Shown piece by piece: positions 1 to 5,873 of a stretch of DNA of 6,432 nt. The stretch comes from an uncultured Alphaproteobacteria bacterium (GTDB lineage: Bacteria > Pseudomonadota > Alphaproteobacteria > Puniceispirillales > UBA1172): positions 1 to 6,432 of the forward strand of contig CAJXME010000067.1 of assembly GCA_913056245.1 (NCBI GenBank), in the 5' to 3' direction. Every line of letters begins with the position of its first letter. Within the stretch, counting starts at the first letter, position 1. The position numbers and the translations under genes are program-made. The notes under the pieces are model-generated. The model made no database searches and was not told the DNA's origin. It saw only the letters and a list, made by a program, of their open reading frames with translations.

Positions 1-7
1 GTAACAT

Positions 8-38
8 TTGTATCATTCATGATTGACTATGGTATATT
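8..38 (+). promoter_or_regulatory. possible extended -10 promoter of the operon
   Basis: The AT-rich leader contains TGG followed by TATATT (bases 30-38), which fits an extended -10 element (TGn plus five of six consensus bases). A weak -35 candidate, TTGTAT at 8-13, lies 19 bases upstream. Transcription would start near base 45, giving a leader of roughly 50 bases before the start codon at 97. An alternative pair is TTGACT (23-28) with AATAGA (45-50), which has the better -35 and the poorer -10. AT-rich DNA produces such matches by chance, so this is tentative. No convincing operator palindrome was seen. Confidence 0.3.
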
Positions 39-84
39 TGTTCAAATAGAGTGTCTAGGAGAATTTCAAAAAACTGATACTCTT

Positions 85-88
85 AGGA
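85..88 (+). promoter_or_regulatory. ribosome binding site deciding the start of the first gene
   Basis: AGGA sits 8 bases before the ATG at 97, which is normal spacing. The in-frame ATG at 88 overlaps this site and has no ribosome binding site of its own at a useful distance: the AGGAGA at 57-62 is about 25 bases away. The ATG at 19 would add 26 residues encoded by AT-rich DNA unlike the rest of the gene. The start at 97 is therefore preferred. Confidence 0.6.
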
Positions 89-96
89 TGAGCGTA

Positions 97-2565
97 ATGG
101 TGGATCAGAAGTTACCGACACAGGCAAAAGTGGTGATTGTCGGCGGCGGCGTTATGGGGTGTGGGCTGGCCTATCACTTGGCGCATGAAGGCTGGACCGA
201 TGTGGTGCTGTTGGAAAAGGCTGAATTGACCAGCGGCAGCACGTGGCACGCGGCGGGGCAAATCACCCATTCCACCAGTTCCTTCGGGCTTGGCAAATGC
301 GTTGATTATAACATTGGCCTTTATAGCGGCGGGCTGGAAGCGGAAACCGGGCAGGTGGTGACGTGGCATGGCTGCGGGTCTTTTCGCTTGGCCTATACCG
401 ACGATGAAATGGATTGGTTGCGGCACACGTTGTCGGTGGGGCGCTCCTTGGGGTTCAATATTGAACTCGTTGGCCCTGATCGCGTGGCGGCATTGCATCC
501 GTTTTACAATTTGGACGGTGTTTTAGGGGCGCTTCATACCCCCGATGATGGCCATGTCGACCCGTCGAATGTGACCATGGCGATGGCCATGGGGGCGCGC
601 AATCTGGGGGTTAAGATCATCCGCCGATGCCGCGCCACCAACATCACGCAAACCGCCAATGGCGAATGGCAAGTCGAAACCGAATTGGGGGCGATCACTT
701 GCGAGCATGTGGTCAATGCCGGCGGGACTTACGCGCGGCAGATGGGCGAATGGTCAGGCTTGCAATTGCCGATGACGTCGATGACCCACCATTATTTTGT
801 CACGGAACCTGTGCCAGAATTTCAGAATCTCGAGCGGGAATTGCCGGTGATCCGTGACGATAAGAAAGTCTCGGGCTATATCCGCATGGAACAAAAACGC
901 GGCTTGATCGGCATTTATGAAAAGGAAAACCCCAATACCGTTTGGGAAGATCATTGCCCTTGGGAAGCGGAAAACGAATTGTTCGACCCTGATTACGACC
1001 GGGTGATGCCATGGCTTGAAGAAAGCCTTAACCGCATGCCGATTTTTGCCGATTTGGGAATCAGCCGTGAAGTCCATGGCGCGATCTCGCATCCCCCTGA
1101 TGGCAATCCCTTGATTGGCCCCGCGCCGGGGGTGCGCAATTACTGGTGCTGTTGCGGCACGCAAATCGGGATTGGCTGGGGGCCGGGCTTAACCCGGGAA
1201 TTGGCGCGCTGGATGGTGCATGGCGCCGCTGATATCTCGATGCGCGAATACGACCCTCGGCGCTTTGGCTCTTACGCCACCAAAGAATGGCAAGTCATCA
1301 AAGCCAAGGAAGATTATTGCTTGCGCCATGAAATTCCCTTCCCTCATTTCAATCGATTGGCGGGGCGGCCGATCAAACCATCGCCTTTGCATGAGGTGTT
1401 GAAATCGAAGGGCGCGGTGCATGAAGAGGTTTACGGCTTTGAACGCCCCCGCTGGTTCGCCCGTGATGGGGTTGCCCAAGAGGATCATTATTCTTTCCGC
1501 CGCAATCCAGTCCATGCCCTAGTGGGGCGCGAGGTCAAAGCGGTGCGCGAAGCCGTCGGCATTATGGATGTCACGGCCTTTACCAAAGTGCTGGTCAGCG
1601 GCAAGGGCGCGGCGGATTTTCTCGATCGCCTGACGGCCAATAAATTGCCCGCTAAAATTGGCGGCATTGGCTTGACGCATATGCTCAACAAGCGTGGCCG
1701 CATCGAATTGGAAACCACCATCTTTAAGATGGCGGAGGATCAATATTATCTGGTGTGCGCGGCGTTTTTTGAACAGCGGCTTTTGGATCATCTGAACCAT
1801 CATCACGAAGGCGAAGACGTCACCATCACGGCCTTGTCGGATCAATGGTCGGCCTTAACCTTAAATGGCCCCTTTTCGCGCCATGTGCTTGCAGCGGTGA
1901 CGGATGCGCCCTTGGATAACGCAAATTTCCGCTGGCTCACGGGACAAGAGATCAGCATCGCCGGGCATCGCGTCTGGGCGTTGCGGATGTCTTATGCGGG
2001 TGAATTGGGCTGGGAATTGCATATGCCCAATGACGCTTGCCTTGATGTCTACACCGCGCTCATCGATTCGGGGCAGGCTTATGGCATCACCGATTACGGG
2101 TCCTTTGCCATGAATGTGATGCGGATGGAAAAAGCCTTCAAAGGCGCGGGCGAATTGACCAATGAAGTGACCTTGCCCGAAGCTGATGTCATGCGCTTTG
2201 TCGATACCAATAAATCGTTTTTGGGCAAGGACGAAACCTTGGCGAAGGGCGATGACCTGCCATGGGTTTGCGCCTATCTCGAGATTGAACCCGATGGCGT
2301 CACCGATGGCCATGGCGGCGAAGCGGTGCTGATGGATGGTCAAGTGGTGGGGTCAACTGCCTCCGTCGTCTATGGCCATAGCCTGGGCAAGATTCTAGCC
2401 TTTGCTTATGTTAAGCCTCACGCCGCAAAAGATGGCCAAGCCTTAGAGGTGGTGATCGCTGGCGAAGTGAGGCCGGCGCTTATTCGCGGCCAAGCGGCTT
2501 ATGATCCTGAAAGCCTCTTGCCGCGCAGCGATGCAACCGACACAAAAGGGGAGATGACAGCATGA
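97..2565 (+). CDS. FAD-dependent N-methyl amine dehydrogenase with C-terminal GcvT domain (dimethylglycine/sarcosine dehydrogenase family)
   Basis: This 822-residue protein is a normal length for the family. It is predicted to oxidise a secondary or tertiary N-methyl amine with FAD and transfer the released one-carbon unit to tetrahydrofolate, giving methylene-THF. No signal peptide or membrane segment is visible, so it is probably cytoplasmic. Residues about 10-40 form the FAD Rossmann motif (VVIVGGGVMGCG) with an acidic end to strand 2 (LLEK). The STWHAAG motif places His51 where dimethylglycine and sarcosine dehydrogenases attach FAD covalently. The oxidase region ends near residue 385. 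From about residue 429 (SPLHEVL) to 810 runs a GcvT-like aminomethyltransferase domain, with Asp491 in GIMDVTAF at the position of the T-protein catalytic Asp. The conserved loop near residue 350 reads YWCCCGTQIGIGWGPG, which differs from the usual form and may indicate another substrate. The gene opens the visible operon and overlaps the next by 4 bases. Family assignment is strong; the substrate (dimethylglycine, sarcosine, N-methylproline or similar) is not determined. Confidence 0.9.
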   Translation: MVDQKLPTQAKVVIVGGGVMGCGLAYHLAHEGWTDVVLLEKAELTSGSTWHAAGQITHSTSSFGLGKCVDYNIGLYSGGLEAETGQVVTWHGCGSFRLAYTDDEMDWLRHTLSVGRSLGFNIELVGPDRVAALHPFYNLDGVLGALHTPDDGHVDPSNVTMAMAMGARNLGVKIIRRCRATNITQTANGEWQVETELGAITCEHVVNAGGTYARQMGEWSGLQLPMTSMTHHYFVTEPVPEFQNLERELPVIRDDKKVSGYIRMEQKRGLIGIYEKENPNTVWEDHCPWEAENELFDPDYDRVMPWLEESLNRMPIFADLGISREVHGAISHPPDGNPLIGPAPGVRNYWCCCGTQIGIGWGPGLTRELARWMVHGAADISMREYDPRRFGSYATKEWQVIKAKEDYCLRHEIPFPHFNRLAGRPIKPSPLHEVLKSKGAVHEEVYGFERPRWFARDGVAQEDHYSFRRNPVHALVGREVKAVREAVGIMDVTAFTKVLVSGKGAADFLDRLTANKLPAKIGGIGLTHMLNKRGRIELETTIFKMAEDQYYLVCAAFFEQRLLDHLNHHHEGEDVTITALSDQWSALTLNGPFSRHVLAAVTDAPLDNANFRWLTGQEISIAGHRVWALRMSYAGELGWELHMPNDACLDVYTALIDSGQAYGITDYGSFAMNVMRMEKAFKGAGELTNEVTLPEADVMRFVDTNKSFLGKDETLAKGDDLPWVCAYLEIEPDGVTDGHGGEAVLMDGQVVGSTASVVYGHSLGKILAFAYVKPHAAKDGQALEVVIAGEVRPALIRGQAAYDPESLLPRSDATDTKGEMTA
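2548..2553 (+). promoter_or_regulatory. ribosome binding site of the dehydrogenase gene
   Basis: GGGGAG ends 8 bases before the ATG at 2562 and lies inside the end of the preceding gene. It supports the start at 2562 over the in-frame ATG at 2580, which has no purine-rich site before it. Confidence 0.6.
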
Positions 2566-3644
2566 CAGCACAACACAGCATGCGCGCGATGGTCACCATA
2601 GGCCATGGCGGGCTTGATCAATTGGTCTTTCATGACGATTATCCACGGCCCGAACCAGCGGCGGGAGAAGTGCTGGTCAAGGTTGGCGCTTGCGGGCTGA
2701 ACAACACCGATGTCAACACCCGCTCAGGCTGGTATTCAAAACCCGTGCAAGATGCCACCACCGGCGATGGCTATGACGAGGTTGGCAGCGAAGACCCGTC
2801 ATGGGGCGGGGCGCCGGTTATTTTTCCGCGTATTCAAGGCGCGGATGTTTGCGGCGAGATCGTTGCGGTCGGTGAAGGCGTCAGTGAAACTCGCATCGGC
2901 GAGAGGGTGATCACCGACAATTGGTTGCGCGATGAACACGACCCGCTGGATAAAAACAAGACCGGCTATTTTGGCTCCGAACGCGATGGCGGCTTTGCGG
3001 AATACACCACCTTGCCCAGCCGAAACGCGCTGGCCATTCAATCGGATTACAGCGATGCAGAATTGGCGACGTTTTCTTGTTCCTATTCCACGGCGGAAGG
3101 AATGCTGACCCGGGCGCAAGTCACCGAAGCCGACACGGTCTTGGTGACAGGGGCATCGGGAGGCGTCGGCAGTGCCTTGGTGCAATTGGCAAAATTACGC
3201 GGCGCAAGGGTGATCGCCTTAGCGTCAGAAGCCAAGCATGATGACGTCACCGCGCTGGGGGCGGATCGAGTCTTGCCGCGCGCGCCGGATCACCTCAAAT
3301 CAGCCTTGGGCGATGACCAGATCACGGTGGTGGCGGATATTGTCGGCGGTGATTATTGGCCGCATTTGATCGATTGCCTTGAACGGGGCGGGCGCTATAC
3401 CTGTTCCGGCGCGATCGCAGGGCCGATGGTGACGCTTGATTTGCGGACGTTTTATTTGCGCGATTTGACCTTCACGGGGTCGACCGTCATCGACCTTGAC
3501 GTGACGCCGCGATTGGTGGGGTATATTGAAAGCGGCGCCATCAAACCGGCCTTGGCGGCCACCTATCCGCTGGAAGAGCTGCGCGAAGCGCAATCGGCCT
3601 TCATCGCGAAAAAACACACGGGCAATATTGTGGTCTGCCCATGA
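2562..3644 (+). CDS. zinc-free medium-chain dehydrogenase/reductase (alcohol dehydrogenase/quinone oxidoreductase-like)
   Basis: This 360-residue cytoplasmic protein has the two-domain medium-chain dehydrogenase fold. The N-terminal GroES-like domain covers about residues 8-155, with motifs GACGLNNTDVNTRSGWYS (42-59) and GADVCGEIVAVGEGV (93-107). The nucleotide-binding domain starts near 190, with the glycine-rich turn VTGASGGVGSA (195-205). GGRYTCSGAIAG (276-287) is the conserved strand-and-turn region of this fold. The catalytic zinc ligands of true alcohol dehydrogenases are missing: there is no GHE motif and no CGTDxH. The four-cysteine structural zinc lobe is also absent. This makes it resemble quinone oxidoreductases and enoyl reductases that use NAD(P)H without metal. 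A stretch at about 60-90 (ATTGDGYDEVGSEDPSWGG) is longer than in simple quinone oxidoreductases and resembles a subfamily usually annotated only as alcohol dehydrogenase family protein. It overlaps both neighbours by 4 bases, so it is likely to serve the same pathway, perhaps acting on a ketone, aldehyde or unsaturated intermediate. Its substrate is unknown. Confidence 0.85.
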   Translation: MTAQHSMRAMVTIGHGGLDQLVFHDDYPRPEPAAGEVLVKVGACGLNNTDVNTRSGWYSKPVQDATTGDGYDEVGSEDPSWGGAPVIFPRIQGADVCGEIVAVGEGVSETRIGERVITDNWLRDEHDPLDKNKTGYFGSERDGGFAEYTTLPSRNALAIQSDYSDAELATFSCSYSTAEGMLTRAQVTEADTVLVTGASGGVGSALVQLAKLRGARVIALASEAKHDDVTALGADRVLPRAPDHLKSALGDDQITVVADIVGGDYWPHLIDCLERGGRYTCSGAIAGPMVTLDLRTFYLRDLTFTGSTVIDLDVTPRLVGYIESGAIKPALAATYPLEELREAQSAFIAKKHTGNIVVCP

Positions 3645-4762
3645 AGATCACCCGCATCCGCATCTATAAAAAGCCCTTGCCTTATATCGGCGGCACTTAT
3701 GTTTGGGGGGCGGGGAACGCAATTACCACCGCCATGGCATCGGTGGTGGTGTTGGATACGGATGCCGGTCTCCAAGGTTGCGGAGAATTCACGCCCTGCG
3801 GCGAAAACTACATGATCGCTCATTCCGAAGGGGTGGAGGCGCTGACGAAATTGATCGCACCGTCTTTATTGGGCGAAGACCCTCGGCAAGTAGGGCGGAT
3901 CGAGCAGTTCATGGATCACCTCGTGCAAGGCCATGGCTATGCCAAATCCCCCTTTGATATTGCCTGTTGGGATATTTTAGGCAAGGCCACCCATCAGCCT
4001 CTTTGGATGCTGCTTGGCGGTAAACTCACCGATGGCGCGCCGATGTATCGCGTCGCGCCGCAAAAATCGCTTGAAGACACGAAAGCCGAAATGGCGGCGC
4101 ATCGTCAATCGGGGTATCGGCAATTTCAGATCAAAGTGGGGATGGATTGGGTGGAAGATATCGACCGCATCCACGCTGGGGTGGGGTTGCTTCTGCCCGG
4201 CGAAAAGGCCATGGCGGACGCCAATCAAGGCTGGCGGGTCGATAACGCCATTCGCGTCGCCGATGCCACCAAAGGGCTTGATTATATTCTTGAGCAACCT
4301 TGCAAGACCTATGAGGAATGCCAGCAGGTGCGACGCCACGCATCACAGCCCATGAAACTGGACGAATGCGTGACGGGCATCGCCGCCGCCCAGCGGATCG
4401 TCCATGATCGCGGCGCTGAAATTTGTTGCCTTAAAATTTCCAATCTTGGGGGCTTAAGCAAAAGCCGCCGGGTGCGTGATTTTCTGGTGGATAACCGCAT
4501 CCCTGTTGTCGCTGAAGACACGTGGGGCGGGGAAATCACCACCGCCGCGGTGGCGCATTTTGCCGCTTCAACGCCGGATGAGTTTTTGATCAATTCTACC
4601 GATTTGATGAATTACAACACCGCCAGCACCGGGATTGGCGGCGCTTATGTCAAGACGGGTAAACTCTATGCCAGCGATGCCCCGGGGCTTGGGGTTGAGC
4701 CTGATTTTGACCATTTAGGCGCGCCTGTTTTTGATCGCTCTCTTGATGCCGCGGAAAGGTAA
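3641..4762 (+). CDS. mandelate racemase/muconate lactonizing family protein, HpbD-like (first of three)
   Basis: This 373-residue enolase-superfamily protein has a capping domain (about 1-125 plus the C-terminus) and a (β/α)7β barrel. The family signature YAKSPFDIACWDI lies at 100-112. Magnesium ligands are predicted at Asp193 (MADANQGW), Glu218 (LEQPC) and Asp241 (LDEC). The acid/base lysines are Lys165 (QIKVG) and Lys265 (CLKISNLGG). The first lysine of the usual KxK motif is replaced by Gln163. The barrel segment AEDTWGGEIT (291-300) closely resembles the DDAWGGDI segment I recall for 4-hydroxyproline betaine 2-epimerase. Lysines on both faces of the active site suit 1,1-proton transfer (epimerisation) or dehydration of an α-amino acid or betaine. 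Position 320, where HpbD is recalled to have a substrate-binding Trp, is Thr here, although Tyr57 is present. Its ATG overlaps the previous stop, and no good ribosome binding site is seen, so it probably depends on translational coupling. Superfamily is certain; the reaction is inferred. Confidence 0.88.
   Translation: MKITRIRIYKKPLPYIGGTYVWGAGNAITTAMASVVVLDTDAGLQGCGEFTPCGENYMIAHSEGVEALTKLIAPSLLGEDPRQVGRIEQFMDHLVQGHGYAKSPFDIACWDILGKATHQPLWMLLGGKLTDGAPMYRVAPQKSLEDTKAEMAAHRQSGYRQFQIKVGMDWVEDIDRIHAGVGLLLPGEKAMADANQGWRVDNAIRVADATKGLDYILEQPCKTYEECQQVRRHASQPMKLDECVTGIAAAQRIVHDRGAEICCLKISNLGGLSKSRRVRDFLVDNRIPVVAEDTWGGEITTAAVAHFAASTPDEFLINSTDLMNYNTASTGIGGAYVKTGKLYASDAPGLGVEPDFDHLGAPVFDRSLDAAER
4755..4759 (+). 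promoter_or_regulatory. ribosome binding site of the second MR/MLE gene
   Basis: AAAGG ends 7 bases before the ATG at 4767. It decides against the in-frame ATG at 4731, which would add 12 residues overlapping the previous gene. The start at 4767 also gives an MKITRI N-terminus that aligns without a gap with the two neighbouring paralogues. Confidence 0.6.
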
Positions 4763-4766
4763 AGCC

Positions 4767-5873
4767 ATGAAGATCACCCGCATTTCTGTTTATCAACAAG
4801 ACCTGCCGCTGGAACATCCCTATTGGCTTTCAGGGGGGCGGCTTAAATTTGAATGCCTTGACGCTAGTTTTGTCAAAATTGAAACCGACGCTGGGTTTGT
4901 CGGCTGGGGTGAAGGCACACCATGGGGGCATACGTATGTGCCTGCCCATGGCCCGGGGATCAGGGCGGGGATTGAGACCATGGCGCCGTTTATTCTTGGG
5001 CTTGATCCACGGCTTGTGCTGGAGGTCGAGCGGGCAATGGATTTGGCCTTGCCGGGGCATCTCTATGCCAAATCGCCGATTGATATGGCGTGTTGGGATA
5101 TCGCGGGGCAAGCCGCTGGTCTGCCGATCGCGGATTTAATGGGGGGCGGGTCGCGGACGCCGCGCCCCATTGCCTCTTCTGTGGGCGCCAAAACCATCGA
5201 GGATACCCGGGCTGTGATGGATCGTTATCGTCAGCGCGGTTATATCGCTCATTCCGTGAAAATTGGCGGCGATGTGGCGCGGGATATTGCGCGTATTCGC
5301 GATGTCGAAGACCAACGCCGGGTGGGGGAAATCATCCTTTATGATGTCAATCGCGGCTGGACACGGCAACAAGCCTTGCGGGTGTTGAGCGCCACGGAAG
5401 ACCTCAATATCATGGTCGAACAGCCTTGCGAAAGTTTGAAAGACATTGCCGCGATTTCAGGCAAACACGCGACGCCGGTAAGCGTTGATGAATGTTTGGT
5501 CACGCTGCAAGACGCGGTGGCGGTGGCTGAAAACGGCTGGGCGGAAATCTTTGGCATTAAACTCAATCGCGTCGGCGGCTTGACCAAAGCCGCAAGGATG
5601 CGTGATGTCGCCCTCGCCCATGGGATTGATATGTTTGTCATGGCCACGGGCGGCTCGGTTCTGGCTGATGCCGAAGCCCTGCATTTGGCGGCGACGATAC
5701 CCGATGATCATTGCCACGCGGTTTGGGCCTGTCAGGATATGCTGACCGTCGATATCGCTGATGGCCGAGGGCCGCGCAACAAGGATGGGCATTTGCATCT
5801 GCCGGAGGCTCCCGGCCTTGGTGTTCACCCCGATGAAGAGGCGCTGGGCGATCCCCTGGCGGTATATTCATGA
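4767..5873 (+). CDS. mandelate racemase/muconate lactonizing family protein, probable cis-3-hydroxy-L-proline dehydratase type (second of three)
   Basis: This 368-residue enolase-superfamily protein is a normal full length. The signature YAKSPIDMACWDI is at 100-112. Predicted magnesium ligands are Asp193 (LYDVNRGW), Glu218 (VEQPC) and Asp241 (VDEC). Acid/base lysines are Lys165 (SVKIGG) and Lys265 (GIKLNRVGG), and Ser163 replaces the first lysine of KxK. At the end of barrel strand 7 it has FVMATGGSV (290-298): Ala293-Thr294 replaces the Asp-Thr of its upstream neighbour. As I recall, the paired lysines 165 and 265 together with motifs such as HPYWLSGGRL, WGEGTPWGHTYVPAHGPG and SSVGAKT match the cis-3-hydroxy-L-proline dehydratase group first described from Labrenzia. 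That enzyme removes water to give a pyrroline carboxylate. Tyr57 and Trp320 coincide with positions recalled to hold the betaine ammonium in HpbD, so an epimerase role on a betaine is the alternative. It starts 4 bases after its upstream neighbour ends and overlaps the next gene by 4 bases. Confidence 0.88.
   Translation: MKITRISVYQQDLPLEHPYWLSGGRLKFECLDASFVKIETDAGFVGWGEGTPWGHTYVPAHGPGIRAGIETMAPFILGLDPRLVLEVERAMDLALPGHLYAKSPIDMACWDIAGQAAGLPIADLMGGGSRTPRPIASSVGAKTIEDTRAVMDRYRQRGYIAHSVKIGGDVARDIARIRDVEDQRRVGEIILYDVNRGWTRQQALRVLSATEDLNIMVEQPCESLKDIAAISGKHATPVSVDECLVTLQDAVAVAENGWAEIFGIKLNRVGGLTKAARMRDVALAHGIDMFVMATGGSVLADAEALHLAATIPDDHCHAVWACQDMLTVDIADGRGPRNKDGHLHLPEAPGLGVHPDEEALGDPLAVYS

Noticed and set aside
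1..60. Imperfect inverted pair TGTATCAT (9-16) and ATGGTATA (29-36) in the leader as a possible repressor operator.
   Set aside because: Only six of eight positions match and the DNA is AT-rich, so chance is an adequate explanation.
1861..2343. Antisense open frame of 160 codons opposite the flavoprotein gene, the longest of many on the minus strand.
   Set aside because: It lies entirely under a well-supported gene, its composition (many His, Arg, Ile) is typical of a shadow frame, and no domain or ribosome binding site is recognisable.
4731..4766. Upstream ATG at 4731 in frame with the second MR/MLE gene.
   Set aside because: The extra residues (MIALLMPRKGKA) are the frame-shifted end of the previous gene, while the ATG at 4767 has a ribosome binding site and matches the paralogues' N-termini.
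3641..4783. The first 17 bases of the first and second MR/MLE genes are identical and could look like a direct repeat for recombination.
   Set aside because: Identity stops after 17 bases and does not extend upstream. It is explained by the shared MKITRI protein start and common codon use.
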